Under the pieces are notes generated by a model that worked only from the letters and a program-made list of their open reading frames with translations, did no database searches and had not been told where the DNA came from. Below, one piece after another: positions 20,673 through 30,506 of a stretch of DNA of 64,000 nucleotides; position 1 is the stretch's first letter; the number at the start of each line of letters is the position of its first letter. A program made the position numbers and the translations under genes. This DNA is from Nemertoderma westbladi (Eukaryota > Xenacoelomorpha > Nemertodermatida > Nemertodermatidae): positions 1 through 64,000 of the forward strand of contig JAUCBJ010007886.1 in the NCBI GenBank assembly GCA_032718475.1, read 5' to 3'.

Positions 20673-22032
20673 GCATCATATACAGTAGTACAGTAAATAA
20701 CGGAATGGGTCAAGGATTTATCTGTCAGACATTTCATCCTTTAACCAACACCTATTTGCCAAAATTGACACATCCCCTAACAGTGTCAATTCGCTAAGGC
20801 TACGCCAATTTCGTGGCTCGATCCACCTGGAGTGTTCTGTGCACTAAATCAGGGTTTAATACCCCCCTTCTGTAATATTGTACCCGTTTAATTATTTACC
20901 CCATGACTAGACTAAACAAAACCGTAAACCATGTTACTGTAGATTAATAATTTTGCCATTATAATTTATTATTGATTACAATATAGAAACAGAATATTGA
21001 AATTGTTACCTCTAAGTGATATTAACTATATATTCGATTTAAATAAAGTACTGTAGCGCTGTATTTCACGCCGATTCGAATTGTAATATTTCCACGAACG
21101 AGAGAAAGCCGCCCCAATATTAGATTATTACAACAACATATCCATTGGGTAAGAAAGTGGAAGAGAGCCAGCCCGTCTCTTAATTTTTTACTTTATATTA
21201 CGCGATAAATTTTCACTCATCTCGTCATGAACCCAAAAACATGTATGTAACCTTTTGTTAAATTTGTTGGCTATGCGTTTGCGGTTGTTTGGGCGGGGTG
21301 TGGTAGGCCTACACTTTTCACACTTAAATATTTTGGTTGTGAAATGTTACAGGGCATAGCGATCTGAGATATTTCATTTATATTTTATTATGAGAGGAAG
21401 AAGAACATACAACGTTATTTACTATATATGTAACAAAATAATTGTTTTCGGGTTTAACTTGGAAGCCTCCCCAAATAGTTGATATACAATTATATTTAAA
21501 ATTATTTCCATGGTCATGGTCATTCACCCGTCTTTAGTTAGAAATTTGTTTGCATGAAAGACAGATTATTTTAGTTTTTACTGATTTATTATCTCTTATC
21601 TGACTGGGGTAATAATAAAGGATAGGATAAATGGAAGCAAACTGTGACAGTAACAAATATTTCCCCGTCACCCTAGCATGTCTTAAGTATATGATATATC
21701 AAAGGGGGAAGTTTGGATTCACTGCATAAATGCAGTTCACCAAACTTCCCCCGAATGCACACTGTAACTTCCCCCTTCCACCAAATATCCACTGTTTAAT
21801 TAATTTGAAGCGATATAATAAGTACAAAATTGTGCGATTTTTTAATTGTGTGGTCCAATTGTTATTTGATTTCTATTTATTATTTAAAGTGCATTTAATA
21901 TCACACTGGTTTTTAGAATATTATACTATACAACCTTATGTTTTATTATTTTACCCAATCGAAGCCTCATAAGGGCCGGTTATTTGTACGCATATCCCCA
22001 AATGCGCTCAGTAAGGTTCAAACAACATATTA
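20673..22032. other. AT-rich stretch, one imperfect hairpin
   Basis: No gene is supported. An imperfect hairpin at about 21704-21753 pairs GGGGGAAGTTTGG with CCAAACTTCCCCC around a TGCATAAATGCA centre. Short open frames have no recognisable features. Confidence 0.4.
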
Positions 22033-22263
22033 CAGTCCCAATCCCAATAAACATTAACTTGGTCATTTTGGCGGCCAAAACGACCAAAATGGCCAAATAT
22101 AAATTGCGGCATTCATGAAAGGAACTTCTGAGGCAAGTTGGCTTGTCAATCACAGCCAGTGGATAGAGGCTGAGTGTAACTAAAGCCCAGGATGTTGGCA
22201 GATAGAAAAAGGCTTCGATTTCCGGACATTCCCTCACCAACCCCCCCCCCCCCCCCCCCCCCC
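22033..22263. mobile_element. truncated mariner-type element, abutting a C tract
   Basis: It starts with CAGTCCCAATCCCAATAAAC immediately after a TA dinucleotide (22031-22032). It matches the left about 200 bp of the complete element at 27418-28950, including TTAACTTGGTCATTTTGGCG and CTTGTCAATCACAGCCAGTG. The match fades near 22200 and the copy runs into a C tract of about 26 bases at 22238-22263. The other terminus is not present nearby. Confidence 0.75.
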
Positions 22264-22419
22264 GGACAGTTCCGTTCCGTTCGAGTAGGACACTACTGTT
22301 TTATATTTCGCACGTTCATTTTTCATTTTGAAAGGTAAACGGACCGCTTGTATCCAGACAAGTTGTACAGTATCCAATTTCCCTTTCTGAGCTCAGTAGT
22401 AGTAGTCTGAGCTCAGCTT

Positions 22420-22742
22420 AGTAGTATACATTACTAGCCAACTCGATCAAAGTCACCCGTAGCCCATCATTACCGTCCATTTTTAGTAATCCATCCAATC
22501 AGAAGCCACCATTTCAACCTTTAGCAGTGGTCGTTATTATTTCAACCAATCAGATGTCAGCATTTCATCCGTAACCATGGCAACTTCTCAAGTTCCCGCA
22601 TCTTCCGCTAGAGGCGTTATTAGTCACCCAACGCTAGTACTCCATCCAATCACCAACCTTTATTTTACAGGTGTTCGGGTGTCTACACTTAGCATCAGGT
22701 AACTTCTACTATTTTTCAAATCGCTATTTTTCACCAACCATT
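22420..22742. repeat. Polinton left terminal inverted repeat
   Basis: Reverse complement of 41553-41875 without indels. I see one difference, CATCCAATC here versus CGTCCAATC on the right. The near identity suggests recent insertion or ongoing conversion between ends. Confidence 0.95.
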
Positions 22743-23296
22743 GCATATTCATCTTCACATAGCCTAACCTCACGATGCATGGCTAGCCCCCAACCCATCG
22801 CTACTCAATCCACAGCTGTTACCCACCCAACCAATCAACAGCGATGCTTGCCTAACCCACCACGTTACCACCACTGCCACGTTACCACCACCACTGTATA
22901 CTGTATATGGTGACGACGTGGCCATCTACTCTGCATCGTGCATATATTATATTATATCGATTGCCAACTCCACGACAGCCGTCGCCAAACCAACAAACCA
23001 ACCACTCAGTATGATACATGTGCATGAAATTCCGCCACGTTCCAGCTACGCGTATACACACATTAGTGATTATTATTATTACGCAATAATTTTTAATTAA
23101 ACTGCATTTTCCCTACCGGCTAATCAACCAATCAATAAACCGAATTTAGGCTATTTCTCAGTTTAAGACCTGTATTATTTTTGAAAATATCTTTATATAT
23201 AATCTCTTGCTTTAATCACAATTAATCATTTGTAATGGTTTTAGTTTAAAAGTTTTTACTTTGTTTGTTTGATTTACAATAAAATTAAATTAAATA
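22743..23296. other. Polinton left subterminal region
   Basis: Non-coding sequence between the left repeat and the first gene. It has CCAACCAA/ACCACCACTG-type short repeats and ends in an AT-rich leader with a TATA-like box. Confidence 0.5.
23192..23203 (+). promoter_or_regulatory. TATA-like box upstream of first Polinton gene
   Basis: TTTATATATAAT lies about 100 bp before the ATG at 23297. Its position and sequence fit a TATA element. This is an inference only, because the region is generally AT-rich. Confidence 0.3.
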
Positions 23297-23740
23297 ATGT
23301 CTTCTGATTCCGATATGGTTATGCCAATAGTAAGGCATTCATTTTTTGCAGAAGATGGTGAAGCCTATATTGTTATTGATTATACAATTTACCGTCAGGG
23401 AGATGATAAATATAAAATTGAGTTTTCTGAAAAAGCCAGGAAAGTTTTAAGCTCAATTGATATTGATGCTTCTGATAATAGTATTCATCTCTTAGATTAC
23501 AACCTGAAAGTTGAGCATGAGGGAAAATTAAGCAACATCTTACTATTATCCATGATAGAGGGGTTAATTGTTATTACACAATACAACGAAGCTGGTGAAA
23601 AGTTTGAAATACGGCTAAATCGGCATAGCCCCTACGAAATTATGTCTTTCTTTATTGTAATGATTTCAAAAGAATCCTTTGTCGAACCTGAAGAATCAAC
23701 AGATAATGTTGAATATGTTGATAATATCATTGATTCTTGA
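23297..23740 (+). CDS. Polinton protein of unknown function, 147 aa
   Basis: Open frame of 147 codons at the left edge of the rightward gene block. It is acidic at the C-terminus (EPEESTDNVEYVDN). It has two segments of similar shape: residues about 20-58 (GEAYIVIDYTIYRQGDD...SEKARKVLSSI) and about 92-130 (GLIVITQYNEAGEKFEIRL...YEIMSF). Each looks like beta strands followed by a helix. The pattern recalls the PC4/Sub1 ssDNA-binding fold (KGxxYIxIRxY...KGIxLxxxxWxxL), but the match is weak. I do not recognise the family. The 3' neighbour is a RING protein with its own TATA-like box. Confidence 0.8.
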   Translation: MSSDSDMVMPIVRHSFFAEDGEAYIVIDYTIYRQGDDKYKIEFSEKARKVLSSIDIDASDNSIHLLDYNLKVEHEGKLSNILLLSMIEGLIVITQYNEAGEKFEIRLNRHSPYEIMSFFIVMISKESFVEPEESTDNVEYVDNIIDS

Positions 23741-23773
23741 CTTTTCCCACTATATTATAAATATTTTATGATT

Positions 23774-23784
23774 ATATATAAAAT
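23774..23784 (+). promoter_or_regulatory. TATA-like box upstream of the RING gene
   Basis: TATATATAAAA lies about 120 bp before the preferred ATG at 23904, in a 160-bp intergenic gap. This is an inference from sequence and position. Confidence 0.3.
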
Positions 23785-23903
23785 TTTGATGTTCTTAAAT
23801 AATCGAAAATTGTAGTAGTAATTGTATATACAGTATAACAGATTTGTTTGTTGTTGTTGTGTATTGTGGTAATTATTTTCAATTTACTTTAAAATTTGGA
23901 AAA

Positions 23904-24356
23904 ATGGATATTTTAAATGAAAAATGTCCAGTTTGCTATTCTAAGTTATTGCAACAACATCGAGATTATTATAAATGTGAAAATAAACATGCAACTTGCG
24001 TACAATGTATTGTACAATATTCCGAAATGAATAATTATTGTTCTAAAATTTGTCCTATTTGTCGTGCACCCATATCTAAGTTTAATATAAAGTTGGCAAG
24101 TTATCAACCCTATTATTGGAAAGAGCTTCGAAATATAACTTATATTTCTGCGGAAAGTAATGATCCGGGAGATTTATTTACAATATTGGAGAATATTTTT
24201 TATAGAAATGTAGTACGACGCTGTTGCTACTATATTCCTTATTTTTTTAGCAGCGAACATAAAAAAATCATTAGCGCGAAATTCTCGGGAAGTGATTTCC
24301 AATCCGCCGATGTTACCTATCATTATTTCGCGTATAAAGATGCTCACCATGCTTGA
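23904..24356 (+). CDS. RING-finger protein, 150 aa
   Basis: The frame is open from 23844, but the ATG at 23904 (AAAATGG context) starts four residues before the conserved part and is preferred. Cysteines and histidine are arranged as in a C3HC4-type RING: C8-C11, C25, H29, C32-C35, C50-C53 (CPVC...CPIC). RING domains commonly act as E3 ubiquitin ligases. In DNA viruses such proteins often alter host protein turnover, but the target here is unknown. The C-terminal about 95 residues have no recognised domain. It sits between the 147-aa gene and the packaging ATPase. Confidence 0.8.
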   Translation: MDILNEKCPVCYSKLLQQHRDYYKCENKHATCVQCIVQYSEMNNYCSKICPICRAPISKFNIKLASYQPYYWKELRNITYISAESNDPGDLFTILENIFYRNVVRRCCYYIPYFFSSEHKKIISAKFSGSDFQSADVTYHYFAYKDAHHA

Positions 24357-24572
24357 AATTACATCAGTCTATACTATAATTGGAAATAGCACCTTTTGTT
24401 GCAGCGAGCGTCACATACTGTAGCGGCGTCATATGTTAATTAAATATACAGTACTCTAATATTGTAGTTGCATCAATTATTGTTATATACATAGTAATGG
24501 TGATGGTTTATTGATATTGATATTTATATTATATTATATTGTATTGTTGATATATCTTAATAATAATAATAA

Positions 24573-25250
24573 ATGGCTGACTTTAATTCAGGTCCATATA
24601 ATTTAAACTTTCAAATGGGAACGAGTATGATAATTTCTGGGCCATCTGGTTCTGGAAAGTCAACCTTTGTCAGCAATTTAATTAAACACAAGAATGGTTG
24701 TTTCAACGAAGCCCCCTTGCGAGTATTGTATTGTTACGGGAGCAATCCCCCGACTATTCCCGGTATTACTCACCTTTACAAAGGCTTGCCCGAAAATATA
24801 GATAGTTTAGTGAATAGTCGAGATTTATTAATTATAGATGATTTGTTAACAGAAACTGAGTCCAGTACAGCATTAACTGTATTGTTTACTAAGGTAGCTC
24901 ATCATTCCAATATATTTATTTGTTTTATAACGCAAAACATGTTTTACGGTGGGAAGCATAACCGCACAAGATCAATTAATAGCCATACTTTAGTATTAAT
25001 GAAAAATCCGAGAGACAGTCTATCGGTTTTAAATTTCGCGAAGCAGATGTTACCAGGGCAGACCAAATTTTTAGTTGATTCCTATCAAGATGCGACAATT
25101 CAACCATTTTCACATTTCTTAATTGATTTACGACAGGAAACACCCGAACATTTAAGATTTAGATCGGATATATTTCGTAATCATAATTGTTACATTAAAA
25201 ATTACATTGACTATAAACGTAGCGAAAATAATAATAATAATAATAGATAA
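24573..25250 (+). CDS. A32/FtsK-like DNA-packaging ATPase
   Basis: 225 codons. The Walker A motif GPSGSGKS lies at residues 23-30 and Walker B LLIIDD at 85-90. A Q/N-containing sensor-like segment (CFITQNMF) follows near residue 115. This is the expected size and layout for Polinton/adintovirus packaging ATPases of the HerA/FtsK superfamily, which pump genome DNA into the capsid. The C-terminus ends in an Asn run encoded by AATAATAAT. The gene is intact and is followed after 41 bp by the next gene in the rightward block. Confidence 0.92.
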   Translation: MADFNSGPYNLNFQMGTSMIISGPSGSGKSTFVSNLIKHKNGCFNEAPLRVLYCYGSNPPTIPGITHLYKGLPENIDSLVNSRDLLIIDDLLTETESSTALTVLFTKVAHHSNIFICFITQNMFYGGKHNRTRSINSHTLVLMKNPRDSLSVLNFAKQMLPGQTKFLVDSYQDATIQPFSHFLIDLRQETPEHLRFRSDIFRNHNCYIKNYIDYKRSENNNNNNR

Positions 25251-25291
25251 ATAATTAATATTTTGTAACAATTTTCAATAATGTTGCAACA

Positions 25292-25675
25292 ATGAATAGA
25301 CTTGTGCAGAAATATCGTAACGAACTGGAATTTCTACGCAGCGCTACCCCTCAACAAAGAACTTATTTTATTAACCATACCGCGAGTAACGAATTAATAC
25401 GGCTCATTGTAAATACTGCATTAAATGTTCTAAAAGGTAATGTACAATTAACCCCTCATTCATTTAGAAATATTCGCCGCTATAAGAAGGTATTGAAATC
25501 ACTCAACCGTAAAACAAAAAATATATCAAGTTACAGAAAAAAGTTAAGCAATCAATCTGGAGGCATACTACCGTTTCTAATACCCTTACTCGGCATTGGT
25601 GCGAAACTCGCCGCGAGTGCCGGTGCCGCCGCCGCTGGAGCAGCTATTGCGAAAAAAATTAACCGCGGACGGTAA
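25292..25675 (+). CDS. basic virion protein with hydrophobic Gly/Ala tail
   Basis: 127 codons. The N-terminal about 85 residues are helical-looking and strongly basic at 60-86. Then follows a Gly-Gly site (QSGG at 88-91), a hydrophobic stretch and a Gly/Ala-rich tail (LAASAGAAAAGAAIAKK). A protein of this kind next to the packaging ATPase is common in Polintons and adintoviruses, where it has been compared with adenovirus minor core or membrane-active virion proteins. The QSGG|I sequence fits the adenovirus-protease type (M/I/L/N/Q)xGG|x. If cut there, it would release the hydrophobic peptide. Function is inferred. Confidence 0.75.
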   Translation: MNRLVQKYRNELEFLRSATPQQRTYFINHTASNELIRLIVNTALNVLKGNVQLTPHSFRNIRRYKKVLKSLNRKTKNISSYRKKLSNQSGGILPFLIPLLGIGAKLAASAGAAAAGAAIAKKINRGR

Positions 25676-25677
25676 TA

Positions 25678-25848
25678 ATGGTTAAAACAGGAGTAACATT
25701 TAGAAAATTATATTTAGTATCGAGTAAACCGTTAGCTGCTGATTTAAAACCTCAAGATATACCTAGAGTAAATACTACAAAAAGAAAACCCTTCAAAACA
25801 TCAACTTCAAAGAAAATAATTAAAAAATTTCAGTTGTTCTTACGGTGA
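25678..25848 (+). CDS. small basic protein, 56 aa
   Basis: A frame of 56 codons (ATG at 25678, TGA at 25846-25848). It starts two bases after the previous stop and ends 51 bp before the integrase ATG, so it fills an otherwise empty gap in a compact gene block. The product is strongly basic, especially the C-terminal half (TKRKPFKTSTSKKIIKK). No family is recognised. A small basic DNA-binding or virion protein is possible. Confidence 0.5.
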   Translation: MVKTGVTFRKLYLVSSKPLAADLKPQDIPRVNTTKRKPFKTSTSKKIIKKFQLFLR

Positions 25849-25899
25849 TGCCCTTTATAAGAGATTTGAATATACATATTACTTGCGGTTGTCGAAAAG

Positions 25900-26988
25900 A
25901 TGCCACGCAAGATGAAACCGATTTTAAGCCGAAGCTTAGACAAAAAACTGTTAAGAATTTATTTAGATCCTTCATCCCCTGCGGGTTTTGCAAGTGTTGC
26001 AAAATTAGCAAAAGCTGCAAACATCAAACCAGCACAAGCCCAGAAATGGCTGAGCGGGCAAAAGACATACACCCTTCACGCTCCACGTAGACATCATTAT
26101 CCAACATCTAAAATATTTACGGGAGGTTTAAAAGATATATATATGATAGATCTGGTGGATATGCAGCAATATAAATCGCAAAATAATAATTATAACTATA
26201 TATTAACATGTATTGATGCCTTTAGCAGGCTTGCTTTTGGCTATGGTATGAAAACAAAAAAGGGTATTGAAATTATTAGTATATTGCAAAAAATATTCCA
26301 GAAAGGAAAACCAAACAGAATCGCGACTGATCAAGGGTCTGAGTTTCTAAATAAATCTGTAAGGAAATATTTAGATACGTTAGGTATACAGTATTACGTA
26401 ATGTATTCTGTGAATAAGGCGGCTATTGTCGAGAGATTCAATAGAACATTAAAAACAAAGATGTTCAAAATTTTTACACAACGAGGAAATAATGTTTGGA
26501 TTAAAATTTTACCAAAGCTTATCTCAGCTTATAATAGGTCATATCATAGGACAATAAAAATGACACCTATTGAAGTTAATAAATTTAATGAAACTGAATT
26601 AATGAATAGATTATATGGGAAATATAGACAGATTAATCACAAGAAAATAAAATTTAAAGTTGGAGATACAGTACGATTATCTATCGCTCGTACTGCTTTT
26701 GCTAAAGGCTATCGAGAACAATGGACACGTGAATTATTTATTATTCATCGTGTCAGGCTGGATAGAGTACCTGCTGTAATGTTCGATATTAAGGACAGCG
26801 CTGGAGCTATAATAAAGGGCTCATTTTATTCTCACGAACTCCAAAAGGTCCACCCGAATAGTAATATTTATCTAGCAATTGATAAAAATATTGGCAAACT
26901 TAAAGAACGTGTACGCAATGGGAAGAAAGAATATTTAGTCCGATTCATCGGATCCAAGAAACAGTCGTGGGTACAGCATATTCAATAA
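25900..26988 (+). CDS. retroviral-type integrase (rve), Polinton
   Basis: 362 codons. The N-terminal segment (IYLDPSSPAGF, then SVAKL) is typical of Polinton integrases. The catalytic core has D84 (MIDLVDM), D144 (ATDQGSEF) and E178 (AAIVERFNRT), the DDE triad that performs strand transfer. The C-terminus has an SH3-like block (KFKVGDTVRLS) and a chromodomain-like end (KEYLVRFIGS). It inserts the element into host DNA, normally with a 6-bp duplication. Intact. The start at 25900 is the first ATG of the frame. Confidence 0.95.
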   Translation: MPRKMKPILSRSLDKKLLRIYLDPSSPAGFASVAKLAKAANIKPAQAQKWLSGQKTYTLHAPRRHHYPTSKIFTGGLKDIYMIDLVDMQQYKSQNNNYNYILTCIDAFSRLAFGYGMKTKKGIEIISILQKIFQKGKPNRIATDQGSEFLNKSVRKYLDTLGIQYYVMYSVNKAAIVERFNRTLKTKMFKIFTQRGNNVWIKILPKLISAYNRSYHRTIKMTPIEVNKFNETELMNRLYGKYRQINHKKIKFKVGDTVRLSIARTAFAKGYREQWTRELFIIHRVRLDRVPAVMFDIKDSAGAIIKGSFYSHELQKVHPNSNIYLAIDKNIGKLKERVRNGKKEYLVRFIGSKKQSWVQHIQ

Positions 26989-27259
26989 GCTTAGGTTTAT
27001 ACTGTATATTAATTCATTTTGGTCGCATATGACCGTAATCAATCAATATTAACTCGAATGATATTACTATATCTATAGTTCATCCGTTTTAAATAAAGCC
27101 AATAAAGCCAGTAAAATATTGATCCCGCGCATATACTGTAGAATATGCGACAATGAACGACAATGAACGTGGTCACAGATGTCTATAATTTAACATTATA
27201 CTGTACTGTATGTACAATGGAGTCAAGTAGAGAGAGAGAGAGCTTAAATAATAATAATA
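26989..27259. other. intergenic gap before the split capsid-like gene
   Basis: 270 bp of AT-rich non-coding sequence with a GAGAGAGAGAGAG run (27231-27242) shortly before the ATG at 27260. Confidence 0.4.
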
Positions 27260-27417
27260 ATGGCCACAGATACATATATCACTCTACTTTCAGATAGCTC
27301 ATTAAACACTTACCCCAATAATAATCCTAGCGAGTTTACTGTTGATTTAGCCGAAGAATTATATATTGGTCCAAACGCTAAAATTGGGCTTGCCGAGCTA
27401 CAATACCAAGCAACATA
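27260..27417 (+). pseudogene. capsid-like gene, 5' part, cut by a transposon
   Basis: The frame begins with a segment (TYITLLSDSSLNTYPNNNPS, then EFTVDLAEELYIGPNAKIGL) that matches the N-terminus of the next gene at 29660 in pattern. It is interrupted after residue 52 by the mariner-type element at 27418. The apparent 25 bp of further open frame are transposon sequence. The 3' part resumes at 28953. The protein type is a single jelly-roll minor capsid or penton-like protein by family resemblance; the capsid role is an inference. Confidence 0.75.
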
Positions 27418-28950
27418 CAGTCCCAATCCCAATAAACATTAACTTGGTCATTTTGGCGGCCAAAATTACCAAAATGGCCAAGTAAAAACTGCGGTATTCA
27501 TGAAAGGAACTGCTGAGGCACGTTGGCTTGTCAATCACAGCCAGTGAATACAGGCTGAGTGTAGTAAAACCCAGCATGTTGGCGCTGAGGTAGAGTTCTG
27601 AGGTAGAGTTCTCTCTACCTTTAGGTAGAGAGAAAGGCTCCAATGTAGTAACGGCTGGACTCGCCACTGTAGTAAACATGCCTGTAAGAGTGCAGTGTGA
27701 GGCGCCCGCCCTAACTTATTATTTTCTACATAATTTTTACTAATCTAATAATTAACACACCTTTACCTGTCACTTAGGTTATAAGCAGTGTGCTAGCACT
27801 TGCAGCGTAATAATTAATTATTTACTTTAATTATATTCGATTGGTAATAAAAATAACAAGTCCATATATTTAATTTGTAAAAATTCTTTAAAATATGAGA
27901 AAAGTATTTACATAGATTTTTCTTTATTTAGCAGTTTAATACGCTATAATATAAATGCTCTTATAAATACAGTTAGGGGGGGGGGGGGGGGGACTGGACG
28001 CAATAAAAATTCATCACTCTCCAGGGGAAATTTGACGCAAATAACAGATGATTACTCTCAAAAATAAAACTGTAATGTTCATTTATGTTTAATTTATTGT
28101 TTTGGTTAAAATAACGTGCCACTGTAACCTGCCCCTTTCCCTAAATTGAGAATTTAACATTGAGGCGGGATATTAATTCGCCAAGGCGAGTTTTGCGTCC
28201 AGTCCCCCCCCCCCCCCCCCCCCCTGTCTCGATAAATAATAATTTCATCATCATAAATTCACCCAAATATGCCGACTCTGTTGACTGTTAGCACAGAGCC
28301 AGAGCCTGATATTATAATGTTTTCAGTTACTATCGCCCTCGAATTCAGACCCAGCTACTAGAAATAGGCCGCGCCGCTTAATCTGAATTTCATTAGTATA
28401 CCGAACTCGTTCGAGACTGAGTGTCGCTATTTAATAGCTACCTCTCGCCCTGTCACAGACCCAGCTTCTAACTATAAAACTATAATTAGGACGCCTTCAT
28501 ACAGAACACGTTGCCATTTCATAATGACTCTAAACTGAAGCTACACAAAGGAAAAGGTGAGAAGTGATTATCTAATAATTACACACAAAATCCGATTATT
28601 ATACATACTCCTCCTTTTAACAAAGCCGCATCCAACTAACTCCCTTATTACGTATTAGCCTGTGCTGTATCAATGCCTCAGTGGGTGGTCTCTACTACAA
28701 CTGAAAGGCCCGACTCAGCTCCAGGTAAGTTAACAATCTGTCAATAATAAAAATGAAAGCGAGCCGACATTTAGTCAGAGCAACCAAATGGATGTCCAAG
28801 GAGACGGGCTGTCTGGACTTGACTGAGTCGAGTTAAATCGCTTCGCCAAAACGACCAAGTAGCCCATAGGAATACACTACATTTTTTTGGCGATTTTGGT
28901 CATTTTGGCCGCCAAAACGACCAAGTTAATGTTTATTGGGATTGGGACTG
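27418..28950. mobile_element. mariner-type (TA-target) element inside the Polinton gene
   Basis: The 1,533-bp insert is flanked by TA (27416-27417 and 28951-28952). Its terminal inverted repeats, about 50 bp, start CAGTCCCAATCCCAATAAAC and are almost perfect. TA target duplication indicates the Tc1/mariner group. No transposase frame is present. The interior holds a second inverted-repeat unit between a G tract (about 27977) and a C tract (about 28205-28224). Its edges read GGACTGGACGCAA and, as complement, GGACTGGACGCAA, enclosing one unit resembling the 68-bp satellite. A truncated sister copy lies just outside the Polinton at 22033. Confidence 0.9.
27974..28226. mobile_element. nested G/C-tract inverted-repeat unit
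   Basis: A G tract followed by ACTGGACGCAA and the inverse TTGCGTCCAGT followed by a C tract enclose about 220 bp. That interior includes, inverted, sequence like the 12.2-12.9 kb satellite (GTAACCTGCCCCTTTCCCTA and TTTATTGTTTTGGTTA). It is probably a separate small transposon within the mariner-type element. The target duplication is obscured by the homopolymers. Confidence 0.55.
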
Positions 28951-28952
28951 TA

Positions 28953-29667
28953 CAGTAATATTACGCTGCAAACTCAAATCTCGCTGTCAATCGGGGTAGA
29001 TGCAAAAGATGCCAAATTATATAGTTTATTTCCTGGTATGCATAGCTCTATTCAAGTGATTATTGATGATATAAATAAACTGTTTAATTCTGAAGCGAAA
29101 TATAGAGATTTCGAATTCATTTTTAATACAAATAATTCTAGAATTAAATTTAAATTTCCTAAAAAGTTGAAAAAAATACAATTAAGTCTACGTGGTGATT
29201 TAATACAAATTCTAGGCTTAAAACCGTTATTGGATCGGAATCATCCGGATATTCCGAATTGGGATATATACAGTACCACTACAGTAGATGAATTAAGCAA
29301 TATAGAACAGCCGATATTAATTTTAAATTATAGCGGACCAAAAATTTCGGAAATTGGCATTTTAGATTTTCCAGCTCCCACGAATATAACACGTAATAAA
29401 GACACTATCTTTATATACACAGATATTATTAAGAGCTCATTTGTTGGTGACGCTTTAGCTCTGCTCTTAAGAACCTGCCCTTTAACGCAATTAAATCGAA
29501 AATATATTAATCACGAATACGAGAGCATTTGCTATTACCCGTTGTTGAATAAAAAACTAAAAACAATCTTAATTACTTTACGTGACGGACAAGGCGAATT
29601 AATTAATTTTAGCGGAGGTCGCACTGTTATAACATTTAAGTTAATACGAGGTGGCAGTGATGGATGA
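28953..29667 (+). pseudogene. capsid-like gene, 3' part
   Basis: This is the continuation of the gene split at 27417. The open frame appears to begin at 28936, but the first 15 bases are transposon end. About 237 residues follow. The C-terminal part (GDALALLLRTCPL, ICYYPL, TLRDGQGELINFSGG) corresponds block by block to the C-terminus of the next protein (GLALLRRVA, IHYIPI, ITDKEGKDLNFEYG). It ends IRGGSDG, a possible adenain-type IRGG|S processing site. The gene overlaps the next one by 8 bp. Without excision or splicing of the insert, the product cannot be made in full. Confidence 0.75.
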
Positions 29668-30505
29668 ATTCTACGTAAGACTACCAAGTAACTCCTGTCC
29701 AATTGATTTTCCCCGCAATAGCGCTAGTAATTATCAGATCAATTTCCATGGCGCCTTACCTATAAACCCAAACGAAAACTGGGTGGTAGGTATAAAAAGT
29801 ATATTTTACTTAGCAACGTTGCCGTCCATGTATAACAATGTAGAGAATGTTATTTTATTAAAAAAAGGAAAAAAAATTTTTGAGGATACACTTCCATCCG
29901 GTTTGTTCTACAGTATCAATGACATTATAGATTATTTTAACACAGGGGCGTTGAAAGATAAATTACAAATAGTTGAAAATACTCAGCAAAATAGGTTGCA
30001 ATTTATTTTAGGGAAAACTGTGCGAGAGTTATTTATAGGTCAACAATTAGCCTATTATTTTGGAATTACTGAAAATAATCTCGGCGCGAATTTAAATCCA
30101 AATTTTAAAATTATTTTGAAGACGAAAAATAACATAAAGGGTTATTTAATAAAGGTTATCGGAAATGGAGAAAAAGCTTACCAGATGGTATTTTTATGCC
30201 CTCAACCACCCAATTCTATTCCAGAACCTAAGTCGAACATGTACGTGACTACTAATATAATTGAAAATCAATATATTAATGACTTTGGTTTAGCTTTACT
30301 TCGCCGTGTTGCGATACCTGATGACGTGAAATATGGTAGCGTAATAAATAAAGAATTTGTCAAGGATACAATTCATTATATCCCTATAAAAAAATCATAT
30401 AAGATAACATACATTCATATTGAAATAACAGACAAAGAAGGAAAAGATTTGAATTTTGAATACGGGACAACATCTATTACATTACACTTTAAACGAATAA
30501 ATTAA
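29660..30505 (+). CDS. minor capsid / penton-like protein, Polinton
   Basis: 281 codons from the preferred ATG at 29660 (MDEFYVRLPSNS). The frame is open from 29651, but homology starts here. The N-terminal pattern FYVRLPSNSCPIDFP, then NSASNYQINF and WVVGIKSI, is typical of a protein found beside the major capsid gene in many Polintons. It is generally regarded as the single jelly-roll minor capsid (penton) component. It is a paralogue of the split gene immediately upstream, so the ancestor carried a tandem pair. The frame is intact. The structural role is inferred from family and position. Confidence 0.75.
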   Translation: MDEFYVRLPSNSCPIDFPRNSASNYQINFHGALPINPNENWVVGIKSIFYLATLPSMYNNVENVILLKKGKKIFEDTLPSGLFYSINDIIDYFNTGALKDKLQIVENTQQNRLQFILGKTVRELFIGQQLAYYFGITENNLGANLNPNFKIILKTKNNIKGYLIKVIGNGEKAYQMVFLCPQPPNSIPEPKSNMYVTTNIIENQYINDFGLALLRRVAIPDDVKYGSVINKEFVKDTIHYIPIKKSYKITYIHIEITDKEGKDLNFEYGTTSITLHFKRIN

Positions 30506-30506
30506 A

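Noticed and set aside
22743-23100. Short plus-strand frames just inside the Polinton left end
   Set aside because: Made of Thr/Pro/His-rich translation of short repeats. They run through the terminal repeat and have no counterpart elsewhere in the element.
25845-26090. Cys-rich frame overlapping the integrase start (CGCRKD...CGFCKCC)
   Set aside because: It lies in another frame over conserved integrase sequence. The Cys richness comes from out-of-frame Lys/Ala codons.
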